Positions 26,851 through 34,264 of a DNA stretch of 64,000 nt are shown here, one piece after another. The DNA is from an uncultured Pelagibacteraceae bacterium. Its GTDB lineage: Bacteria; Pseudomonadota; Alphaproteobacteria; Pelagibacterales; Pelagibacteraceae. The position numbers and the translations under genes are program-made. How positions within the stretch are numbered: position 1 is the first letter of the stretch; each line of letters begins with the position of its first letter. Under the pieces are notes generated by a model that was not told where the DNA came from, searched no databases, and saw only the letters and a list, made by a program, of their open reading frames with translations. The stretch is taken from the NCBI GenBank assembly GCA_902594255.1, contig CACJLN010000003.1, positions 34,911 through 98,910 on the forward strand. Direction: 5' to 3'.

Positions 26851-28305
26851 TTAAGTTCCACAAAAAGTTTGATATTTTTCTTTTTGATTAGAAGGTAATT
26901 GATATTCAATTATTTTTTGGTTTTGAAGATAAGGTTTAGATAATATCTCTATTAATTTTGTTAATGGCCTAAAATCATTCTGGTTGGCTGAGTCAAGCAC
27001 CTCCTCAACTTTATGATTACGTGGTATCACTAGTGGGTTGACACTTCTCATTAATTGTAAGTATTTTTCGGGTGAATTGTTATTTAACTTCAGTCTATTT
27101 TTCCATCTTTCCGTCCAATTTAGAAATCTTTTATCTTCATAATATTTTTTCAACTCAATTTTTTCACCCATTAAATGACAAAAAGTATTGGTGTAATCAG
27201 CTTTGACTTCATGCATCCAAGTTAGTAGATCTAAAATTAAAGATTGGTCATTTTTTTCATCTCCGAATAGTCCGAGCTTATCTCTCATCATATTAAGCCA
27301 TTTTTCCTCATATTTTTTTTCAAATGAATTTATGATTTCTGTAGCTATTTTAATTGCATTGTTTTGATCTTTATCAATTAAAGGTATAAGACATTCGGCA
27401 AACCTTGCTAGGTTCCATTTTGTGATAACAGGCTGGTTGCAGTATGCGTATCTACCAGTTCTATCAATTGAACTAAAAACAGTTTTAGGATCATAAACAT
27501 CCATGAAAGCACATGGTCCATAATCTATTGTCTCACCCGAAATACTCATATTGTCAGTATTCATCACCCCATGAATAAAACCAACTCTCATCCAGTGTAC
27601 AACTAAATCAACTTGTTTTTCTAAAACGATCTTTAGAATTTCTATTGACTTATTTTTAGCTTTATCAATATTTGGATAATGCCTGTTAATAACGTGCTCT
27701 AAAAGCATTTTAAGTTCATCCTCATTTTTCCTCGCCGCAATATATTGAAAAGTACCTACTCTAATATGGCTTGATGCCACTCTTGTGAGGATAGCACCTA
27801 TTAATTCGGTATCTCTCATTACGCTTTCACCGGTCTTTACAACCGCTAAACTCCTTGTAGTTGGTATATTTAGGTGATGCATCGACTCACTAATAATGTA
27901 TTCTCTTAACATTGGACCTAAAGCTGCCCTACCATCACCGTTTCTTGAAAAAGCAGTTTTACCCGAACCTTTAAATTGAATATCATACCTTTTTTTATTT
28001 TTAGATAGATGTTCTCCAATTAAAACTGCTCTTCCATCGCCAAGCATTGTGAAATGACCAAATTGATGTCCAGCATAAGCTTGAGCAATTGAGTTGCTAT
28101 TTTTGGGCAATAAATTTCCAGAAAATAATGCTGATAATTCCTCATTTTTGATATTTGAAAAATCTAAGTCTATGTTCTTTGCTAAATCTTTATTAAATAA
28201 AACTAATTCAGGTTTTTTTACTTTTACTGGATCAATTGTTTCTTTAAATGAGTCTGGTAGTCTAGAGTAAGAATTATCAAAATTCCAATTTAAACCATTT
28301 TTCAT
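26851..28305 (-). CDS. selO: Protein adenylyltransferase SelO (YdiU/UPF0061)
   Basis: A 484-residue pseudokinase that transfers AMP from ATP to Ser/Thr/Tyr of target proteins; in other organisms targets relate to redox homeostasis. Characteristic segments are YAGHQFGHFTMLGDGRAVLIGE, QFKGSGKTAFSRNGDGRAALGPMLREYIISE, and HGVMNTDNMSISGETIDYGPCAFMD with the metal-binding N and D. The last residues FCGT keep the conserved C-terminal cysteine of bacterial SelO. It lies six bases downstream of msrA on the same strand, a fitting oxidative-stress partner. Confidence 0.93.
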   Translation of the reverse strand: MKNGLNWNFDNSYSRLPDSFKETIDPVKVKKPELVLFNKDLAKNIDLDFSNIKNEELSALFSGNLLPKNSNSIAQAYAGHQFGHFTMLGDGRAVLIGEHLSKNKKRYDIQFKGSGKTAFSRNGDGRAALGPMLREYIISESMHHLNIPTTRSLAVVKTGESVMRDTELIGAILTRVASSHIRVGTFQYIAARKNEDELKMLLEHVINRHYPNIDKAKNKSIEILKIVLEKQVDLVVHWMRVGFIHGVMNTDNMSISGETIDYGPCAFMDVYDPKTVFSSIDRTGRYAYCNQPVITKWNLARFAECLIPLIDKDQNNAIKIATEIINSFEKKYEEKWLNMMRDKLGLFGDEKNDQSLILDLLTWMHEVKADYTNTFCHLMGEKIELKKYYEDKRFLNWTERWKNRLKLNNNSPEKYLQLMRSVNPLVIPRNHKVEEVLDSANQNDFRPLTKLIEILSKPYLQNQKIIEYQLPSNQKEKYQTFCGT

Positions 28306-28311
28306 AAAAAA

Positions 28312-28887
28312 CTATTTACTCCAAATTCTTTTTAAAATCTCTTCTCTTCTACATGCCTTTTTATAAGCCACATAATTTAATAAAGATTCTTTATAATAAT
28401 TTTGATGACGAGTTTCTGCCATAAAAAACTTATCAAATTTTCTAACATAAGTGACAACTTTTTTATTAAATTTTTTTTCGAGTTTAAGTATACTTTTCTC
28501 AATCAAATTCTTTTCACTATTATTTTGATAAAAAGCAACTGACCTGTAGCTATATCCTTTATCACAAAATTGTCCGTAGGCATCAAAAGGATCTATATTT
28601 ATCCAAAAGTTATCTAGCAATTCTTCATATGAAATAATTTCCTTGTCGTAAATAATTTCAACAACTTCAAAATGCCCGGTATTACCGTAAGTTACCTCTT
28701 TATAAGTAGGATTTTCAGTGGTACCACCTGAATAACCAGAAAAAACCTCTTCTACACCATTAAGTTTTTCAAAAGACTCTTCAACACACCAAAAACAACC
28801 ACCTGCAAAGTAGGCTCTCTCTTTTTCATCGGCTAAAGAAGAAAAAATAAAAAAGAATTTAATGATTAAAAAAATTAATAATCGCAT
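28312..28887 (-). CDS. msrA: Peptide methionine sulfoxide reductase A, probably exported
   Basis: Reduces methionine-S-sulfoxide in proteins. The catalytic cysteine is in GGCFWCVEE (about residue 33), with FSGYSGGTTENPTY and GHFEVVEIIYD as in the family. Unlike cytosolic MsrA it begins with RLLIFLIIKFFFIFSSLA, a good signal peptide or membrane anchor with cleavage possible after SSLA, so repair is predicted in the periplasm. Further cysteines (Cys in GQFCDKG and ACRREE) could resolve the disulfide. It is transcribed with selO. Confidence 0.92.
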   Translation of the reverse strand: MRLLIFLIIKFFFIFSSLADEKERAYFAGGCFWCVEESFEKLNGVEEVFSGYSGGTTENPTYKEVTYGNTGHFEVVEIIYDKEIISYEELLDNFWINIDPFDAYGQFCDKGYSYRSVAFYQNNSEKNLIEKSILKLEKKFNKKVVTYVRKFDKFFMAETRHQNYYKESLLNYVAYKKACRREEILKRIWSK

Positions 28888-28926
28888 AAATTATCATATA
28901 CAAAAAATTTATGCCAAGTCTATGTT

Positions 28927-28962
28927 ATTAAAGGTAGCTACGTAATGTAGCTTACCTTTAAT
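28927..28962 (-). terminator. Hairpin terminator after formate dehydrogenase
   Basis: A 15-bp stem with one bulged base is formed by ATTAAAGGTAGCTAC (28927-28941) and GTAGCTTACCTTTAAT (28947-28962), with a five-base loop. It lies 14 bases past the stop of fdh on the minus strand. A T-run follows only after about 18 bases, so it may also serve as an mRNA 3'-end stabiliser. It separates fdh from msrA. Confidence 0.75.
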
Positions 28963-28976
28963 AATGTGAAAAGAAT

Positions 28977-30176
28977 TTATTTTTTCTTATATTTAGCTGC
29001 TTCTTCTGAACCACCAGTTGCAGAACCTTTACTGTAAGAGTGAGCTCCCATACCTGCAAGCTGACCATCCTTTACAATAAGATATTGATTTCTAATTTCT
29101 TTACCATCGAAGAAACATTCTAATATTTCCCTAACACCATCTGCATATCTTGATTGCGCTGTTAAAGATGTACCAGAAGTGTGAGGTGTCATACCATGAT
29201 TAGGCATGCTTCTCCATACGTGATCATTTGGTGCTGGTTGAGGAAACCAAACATCTCCTGCATAACCACTCAACTGACCACTCTTTAGAGCTTTTGCGAT
29301 TGCATCACGATTACAAATTTTACCTCTAGCGGTGTTTACTATATAAGCACCTTTTTTCATTTTACTTATCATAGCATCATCAAATAAGTTTTCAGTTTCC
29401 GGATGAAGTGGACAATTAATTGTTACTACATCACAGACTTTGACCATAGACTCCACTGTTTCATGAAATGTTAAGTTAAGTTCTTTCTCAACACTTTCAG
29501 GCAATCTGTGTCTATCAAAATAGTGCAAATGTGTATCAAATGGTTTCATTTTTCTTAAAGCATCTAATCCGATTCTTCCAGCTGCTACAGTACCAATGTG
29601 CATACCTTCAACATCATATGATCTTTGAACAGCGTCAGCAATATTCCAGCCACCGTCATTAACAATTCTATGTTGATTATGGTAATCTCTTACCATTGAC
29701 ACAATCATCATAACAATGTGTTCAGCAACAGATCTTGAATTACAGTAAGTAACTTCAACAACGTCAATTTTGTTATCCATTGCAGCTTGTAAATCAACGT
29801 GATCTGATCCTATACCTGCTGTTATCGCCATTTTTAAATTTTTTGCTTTGGCAATTCTCTCTTTAGTTAAATAATAAGGAAAAAATGGCTGAGAAATAAC
29901 TATATCTGCATCAACTATATGTTTATCTGCCTCACAACCATCTCCATCTTTACTATTTGTAACAACAAATTCATGTCCATTACTTTCTAAAAATTTTCTT
30001 AAACCAAGTTCACCCGATACACATCCAAGTAATTGACCTGGTGTGTAATCTCTCCCTTTAGGCGAAGGAAGTGTCATTCCATCCGGATACTTCTCTATCT
30101 TTGGTAGTTCTGATAAAGCATAGGATTTTGGCATCCCACCTTTAGGATCATCGTATAATATACACAATATTTTCAT
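28977..30176 (-). CDS. fdh: NAD-dependent formate dehydrogenase
   Basis: A soluble metal-free enzyme oxidising formate to CO2 with NAD, of the D-2-hydroxyacid dehydrogenase superfamily. The 399-residue protein matches the methylotroph/Pseudomonas-type FDH throughout: KILCILYDDPKGGMPKSY, TPGQLLGCVSGELGLR, TAGIGSDHVDLQAA, the NAD motif GTVAAGRIG, NCPLHPETENL, DVWFPQPAPNDHVW and MTPHTSGTSLTAQ with the catalytic histidine. A strong Shine-Dalgarno and a following hairpin suggest a well-expressed single gene. It provides NADH from C1 compounds, consistent with SAR11 C1 oxidation and with the glycine cleavage genes nearby. Confidence 0.96.
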   Translation of the reverse strand: MKILCILYDDPKGGMPKSYALSELPKIEKYPDGMTLPSPKGRDYTPGQLLGCVSGELGLRKFLESNGHEFVVTNSKDGDGCEADKHIVDADIVISQPFFPYYLTKERIAKAKNLKMAITAGIGSDHVDLQAAMDNKIDVVEVTYCNSRSVAEHIVMMIVSMVRDYHNQHRIVNDGGWNIADAVQRSYDVEGMHIGTVAAGRIGLDALRKMKPFDTHLHYFDRHRLPESVEKELNLTFHETVESMVKVCDVVTINCPLHPETENLFDDAMISKMKKGAYIVNTARGKICNRDAIAKALKSGQLSGYAGDVWFPQPAPNDHVWRSMPNHGMTPHTSGTSLTAQSRYADGVREILECFFDGKEIRNQYLIVKDGQLAGMGAHSYSKGSATGGSEEAAKYKKK

Positions 30177-30180
30177 TTAA

Positions 30181-30186
30181 TCTCCT
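30181..30186 (-). promoter_or_regulatory. Strong Shine-Dalgarno of fdh
   Basis: AGGAGA with a TTAA spacer precedes the ATG. The context closely matches that of dctP and is stronger than most start regions here. Confidence 0.65.
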
Positions 30187-30249
30187 GTATCTTAAAATGT
30201 ATTTATCAAAAACTTATCTAACATTATTTTTAAGTTGCTATCAATTAAA

Positions 30250-30714
30250 TTATTTAAACTTTGGATATTTTTTTTTTAGGATAAATCGATTAATTATTAT
30301 ACCGAAAATAAGAATTATTATTGAGCCAATTATAATTGGATTTAAAATATAATCAATTGATACACTTCCCATAATGACTATGATTGGGTTGCCCCCAGCA
30401 GGTGGATGGGTTACATTTAACAGTATCATTAAACCTACACCGAAACCCACTGCGACAGGTATAATTAAGTATAGAGGTAGCGGTACCAGGTATAAAAATA
30501 ATAAACCAACTATAGCTGTAAGCAGGTGCCCAAAAAAAATATTTTTAGGTTGCGCAAAGGGGCTTTCGGGATAACCATATAATAAAACCATTGACGATCC
30601 AAAAGATGCAATTAAAAAAACACCAAACTCTGTTTTATAAGTTAGAAGAGTTAATATACCTATAGTGATAATTGAAAAAAACCCCGCGAAAAAAGATTGT
30701 TTAATATTATCCAT
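30250..30714 (-). CDS. HPP-family membrane protein
   Basis: A 154-residue membrane protein with about five helices and the family-naming motif in LLNVTHPPAGGNPIIVIMGS (HPP at about residue 101). Homologues are proposed to carry nitrite in cyanobacteria and chloroplasts, and others carry regulatory CBS domains; this copy has the membrane part only. Its actual substrate is unknown. It starts three bases after the stop of the NifU-like gene on the same strand and probably shares its transcript. Confidence 0.82.
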   Translation of the reverse strand: MDNIKQSFFAGFFSIITIGILTLLTYKTEFGVFLIASFGSSMVLLYGYPESPFAQPKNIFFGHLLTAIVGLLFLYLVPLPLYLIIPVAVGFGVGLMILLNVTHPPAGGNPIIVIMGSVSIDYILNPIIIGSIIILIFGIIINRFILKKKYPKFK

Positions 30715-30717
30715 ACA

Positions 30718-31116
30718 TTAATTAGACACAATTTTCTTGAGGGTTTTAAAAGGTAATAAGATGCATTCTTTACGTGATAGATTTTTTTTCTTAAATAATT
30801 TACCTAAATCTTTCCATTTTCTATTTATTATTTCAAAATCACCCTCAAAGTAAGATCTTGCATCATCACATATTTCATCAACTCTTAGCTTATCTTTATT
30901 TATTGAAATTCTTGATAAAAGACTTGCAGATGCTTGGCAATAAACACAACATTTTCCTTGATAGCCGAAATCAACTATTTTATCTTTTTTTATTATTACC
31001 TTAATTTGCATTTCATCACCACATAATGAATTTTTTAATCTTGAATTATGAGTATGATTTTCAAGAAATTTTTGGTTATTATTTTTTGATGCAATCTGTA
31101 ATATTTCTAAATCCAT
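30718..31116 (-). CDS. NifU/SufU-like iron-sulfur scaffold protein
   Basis: A 132-residue protein resembling the NifU N-terminal (IscU/SufU) scaffold family. The three ligand cysteines are placed as expected: C in SLCGDEM (C32), C in GYQGKCCVYCQAS (about 56-60) and C in RKECILLPF (about 119). The aspartate of CGD is also conserved. The extra cysteines in CCVYC are unusual. It probably helps build Fe-S clusters in the cytosol. It diverges from an EamA transporter across a 132-bp gap holding a palindrome. Confidence 0.82.
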   Translation of the reverse strand: MDLEILQIASKNNNQKFLENHTHNSRLKNSLCGDEMQIKVIIKKDKIVDFGYQGKCCVYCQASASLLSRISINKDKLRVDEICDDARSYFEGDFEIINRKWKDLGKLFKKKNLSRKECILLPFKTLKKIVSN

Positions 31117-31154
31117 TAATTTTTAAGACATAAATTATATTTAATTTAAATAAG

Positions 31155-31169
31155 ATCTTATAATAAGAT
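31155..31169. promoter_or_regulatory. 15-bp inverted repeat with embedded -10 box (candidate operator)
   Basis: ATCTTAT-A-ATAAGAT is a perfect seven-base inverted repeat around one centre base. It encloses TATAAT at 31159-31164, reading toward the EamA/amidinotransferase genes. It lies between the divergent NifU-like gene and the EamA gene, where a dimeric repressor could block transcription. No matching -35 is evident. Confidence 0.4.
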
Positions 31170-31248
31170 ACCTAAATTTCCTAAATTATTTTATACAAAG
31201 AATTTAATTTTGTTGTAGTTGGAACTAATAAGAATTAAATATTGTCGT

Positions 31249-32154
31249 ATGATAGAAATAAAAAATGATAAACTAGCAGTGCCAGTTGTTTTATTTGCAG
31301 GAATTCTCTGGTCGTTTGGCCCACTAGTTGTTAGATATATGGATCAACCAGAATTAGTACCCTGGCAGTATATTTTTGGAAGAGGATTAACAATCTTTAT
31401 AATTTTGAATCTTTACTTATTTTTTGAGGAAGGAATAGCGTTTTACAAAAATTACCTGAAAATCGGTGTATCGGGTATTATAGGCGGATTAGGGCTAGGT
31501 ATTGCAATGATTAGTTTTATCTACTCAATTACTAATACCTCTGCTGCTATAACTTTATTATGTCTTGCTGCAATGCCTTTTTTTACGGCTTTATTGGGCT
31601 TCCTTTTTTTGAGAGAGAGAATAAGCCTGAATGTTTGGATTTCTATAATTCTTGCAACTTTTGGAATAATAATCATTGCTTTAGGTAATACTGGAAAAGC
31701 ATCTTTATTGGGGTTTGTATTTGGGATGACATCATCAATAGGTTTTTCAATTTTCTCTGTTACTCTACGATGGAGAAAAGAGACACCAAAATTTACCACT
31801 GTTGCTATCTCTGGACTTTTCTGTTTCGTTATTGCCTCTATATTTATTTTGAGCAAGGATCAATTATTTTTTTCCACAAGCTACAACGGTACTTTATTTT
31901 CATTACATGGAGTATTAGTCTGCTTCGGATTGATTTTATATTCTATTGGCTCTAGAGCCATCCCGGCAGCTGAATTAACTTTGTTATCTTTAACCGAAGT
32001 TATTGGAGGAATTTTTTGGGTGTGGTTACCAATTTTTGGAATAAATGAAGTCCCCTCTACAAATACAATAATTGGTGGATTTTTTCTATTTATATCTATT
32101 ACTTATTATAGTTTGGTCATGAGAACTAATAGAAGATTTATTGCATTGAATTAA
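31249..32154 (+). CDS. EamA/DMT-family transporter next to amidinotransferase
   Basis: A 301-residue carrier with ten helices and two EamA repeats. I use the ATG at 31249; a TTG at 31219 would add ten hydrophilic residues ahead of it, with no family support. It ends 12 bases before the amidinotransferase gene, so the two are likely one operon. The pairing suggests it moves the substrate or product of that enzyme (a guanidino compound or amino acid), but this is positional inference. Confidence 0.83.
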   Translation: MIEIKNDKLAVPVVLFAGILWSFGPLVVRYMDQPELVPWQYIFGRGLTIFIILNLYLFFEEGIAFYKNYLKIGVSGIIGGLGLGIAMISFIYSITNTSAAITLLCLAAMPFFTALLGFLFLRERISLNVWISIILATFGIIIIALGNTGKASLLGFVFGMTSSIGFSIFSVTLRWRKETPKFTTVAISGLFCFVIASIFILSKDQLFFSTSYNGTLFSLHGVLVCFGLILYSIGSRAIPAAELTLLSLTEVIGGIFWVWLPIFGINEVPSTNTIIGGFFLFISITYYSLVMRTNRRFIALN

Positions 32155-32166
32155 GAAGTAGATTTT

Positions 32167-33282
32167 ATGGTTAAAGAAAAAAAAATAGTCAATAGTTGGA
32201 ATGAATGGGACCCACTTAAGCATGTAATAGTAGGTAGAGCAGATGGATGCTGTATACCAGCTCCAGAACCGGCGTTAGATGCGAAAGTACCTGAAGACTC
32301 AGACATGAAGGGCGAATATGGCCCACGTACAAAAGAAACTGTAGCTAAAGCAAATGAATTATTAGATAACTTCGCATCAATTTTGGAAAAAAGAGATATA
32401 AAAGTTGATAGACCAATTCCGGTAAATCATAATCAAAAAATATCCACTCCTGACTGGGAAGTTGAAAGTATGTTTGGATGCATGCCTGCTCGAGATATAA
32501 TTTTGACTGTAGGAAATGAGATGTTGGAGGCCACTATGAGTTATAGATGTAGATGGTTTGAATATTTAAATTATAGACCTTTGATTCAAAAATATTTCAA
32601 TGAGGATAGAAATATGAAACACGAAAGTGCGCCTAAACCAAGGCTAACAGACGCTGACTATAGAAAGGATTACTTGTCTGATAAAATAGGTGTTCAAAAA
32701 AGGTTAGATTGGACTGAAAAGAAATTTTTTGTTACTACAGAGGAGGAACCTCTTTTTGATGCAGCTGATATTTTGCGTTTTGGTAAAGACTTAGTTGTAC
32801 AACACGGCTTCACTACAAATTTGAAAGGAATTGAATGGTTAAAAAGACATTTCACAAATCACAGGGTACATACTGTAAATTTTCCAGGCGATCCTTATCC
32901 AATTCATATTGATGCAACATTTGCTCCAATTAAAGAAGGAATTATAATTAACAATCCTCAAAGACGACTGCCCAAAGAACAAAGAACGTTATTTGAAAAT
33001 AATGGTTGGCAAATCATTGATGCTGCTCAACCAGCTCATAATGAACCACCACCATTATGTTATTCATCTGTTTGGCTCTCTATGAATGTTTTAGTTTTAG
33101 ATCCTAAAACGGTATGTGTTGAAAAAAGTGAAAAATATCAAGCAGAACAACTTGATAAGCTAGGAATGGAAGTAATCCCTGTTGACCTGAGAGACGCTTA
33201 TGCTTTTGGAGGAGGCCTACACTGTTGCACCGCAGATGTATTTAGAGAAGGAGAGCTTAAAGATTATTTTCCTAAACAATAA
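32167..33282 (+). CDS. Glycine amidinotransferase-like enzyme (AGAT family)
   Basis: A 371-residue amidinotransferase close in layout to vertebrate L-arginine:glycine amidinotransferase. The catalytic triad can be read: D198 in EPLFDAADIL, H247 in PYPIHIDATF and the nucleophile C353 in FGGGLHCCTADV. NSWNEWDPLKHVIVGRADG at the N-terminus and SSVWLSMNVLVLD are further family blocks. It probably moves an amidino group from arginine to an amine such as glycine, giving guanidinoacetate plus ornithine, or uses another acceptor. Substrate choice is not settled by sequence. Confidence 0.88.
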   Translation: MVKEKKIVNSWNEWDPLKHVIVGRADGCCIPAPEPALDAKVPEDSDMKGEYGPRTKETVAKANELLDNFASILEKRDIKVDRPIPVNHNQKISTPDWEVESMFGCMPARDIILTVGNEMLEATMSYRCRWFEYLNYRPLIQKYFNEDRNMKHESAPKPRLTDADYRKDYLSDKIGVQKRLDWTEKKFFVTTEEEPLFDAADILRFGKDLVVQHGFTTNLKGIEWLKRHFTNHRVHTVNFPGDPYPIHIDATFAPIKEGIIINNPQRRLPKEQRTLFENNGWQIIDAAQPAHNEPPPLCYSSVWLSMNVLVLDPKTVCVEKSEKYQAEQLDKLGMEVIPVDLRDAYAFGGGLHCCTADVFREGELKDYFPKQ

Positions 33283-33350
33283 CTTTGATAATTTTTAACA
33301 TCTAAACTATTCTAAAATTCGGCTAATTTAAGTTCTAAGTGCTGATATAC

Positions 33351-34139
33351 TTAATTTTTTTTCGTTTTATCAATATCGAAATTATCTAACGCTCTAGTAA
33401 GTTCTTTTTGCTTAATTTTTTCTGTATTAATTGATCGATTTTTTAATCCGTAATCAATCGAATTCTTTTGATTTTCTAATTCATCAAATTTTCTCATTTT
33501 TTCTAATTCAATTTCTCTTAATTTTTGATCTTTCAAAATTTCCCTTTGTTCTTTTAACTTCTTTTCTCTATCAAATTTTTCTTCCCATTCTTTTATTTTT
33601 ACGTATTCAAGTTCTTTTTTTCTGTCCTCTTCCATTTTTAAAATTTTTAACTCTTTTGCTTTTTTTCTTTGCTCTTTAAGTTCTTTTTGTCTTTGCTCTT
33701 CCTCCCTTGCTTTAAGATCTATATCTTTTCTATTTTGTTCTTCTTGACGAATATCCAACTCTTTTTCTCTAATTGTTAATTGCTTAGCAACTTGAATTAA
33801 GTGTTCATCTTTTTTTACCAATCTTTCTGCCTCTATTTTTTGTTTTTCCTCTAATGAGTTTATCTTTTTTTCTCTTATCTTAAAATCTTCCTCATTCATT
33901 TTAATTTTATTGCTTTCTTTATTGAGTTTTTCTTCCCAATTTTTAAGATCTTTTCTTTCTTTTAAAATTTCATTTTTTTCTTCTAATTTCTGTAACTTAA
34001 TTAACTTAATTTTTTGAAGCTCTTTATTTTTTTTATAATTTGCGAATGCTTTACCAATTGATTTTGTAGTTAAACTTGCAATTTTCCCAAGACTATTGTT
34101 TTTGGTAGTTTTTTTTGTTTTAATTTTTTTTCGAGGCAT
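33351..34139 (-). CDS. Lysine/glutamate-rich coiled-coil protein of unknown function
   Basis: I recognise no family. The 262 residues start with a very basic tail (PRKKIKTKKTTKNN) and a short moderately hydrophobic stretch (SLGKIASLTTKSIGKAFANY). About 190 residues of uninterrupted charged helix follow, rich in K, E, R and Q (for example REEEQRQKELKEQRKKAKEL), predicted to be a single long coiled coil, and the C-terminus is short and less charged. No signal peptide or membrane segment is seen. It could be a structural or nucleic-acid-associated protein. It stands alone, with gaps of 68 and 125 bases on either side. Confidence 0.65.
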   Translation of the reverse strand: MPRKKIKTKKTTKNNSLGKIASLTTKSIGKAFANYKKNKELQKIKLIKLQKLEEKNEILKERKDLKNWEEKLNKESNKIKMNEEDFKIREKKINSLEEKQKIEAERLVKKDEHLIQVAKQLTIREKELDIRQEEQNRKDIDLKAREEEQRQKELKEQRKKAKELKILKMEEDRKKELEYVKIKEWEEKFDREKKLKEQREILKDQKLREIELEKMRKFDELENQKNSIDYGLKNRSINTEKIKQKELTRALDNFDIDKTKKN

Positions 34140-34264
34140 TTTTTTTAAAGTTTATTTCACTAAATATAAAAAATTTTTCAATAAAAATTTTGATTTAACA
34201 GTCATCCTTGGTTATGGTAGATACAACCTGAAATTGTTATTTGAATAACTAAAAGAGTTATCAC

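Noticed and set aside
31521..31856. A 111-codon frame antisense to the EamA gene at 31249
   Set aside because: Shadow of a ten-helix membrane protein; no homology and no promoter.
33431..33679. An apparently hydrophobic 82-codon frame opposite the coiled-coil gene
   Set aside because: The complement of Lys/Glu codons is Phe/Leu codons, so the hydrophobic translation is a composition artefact.
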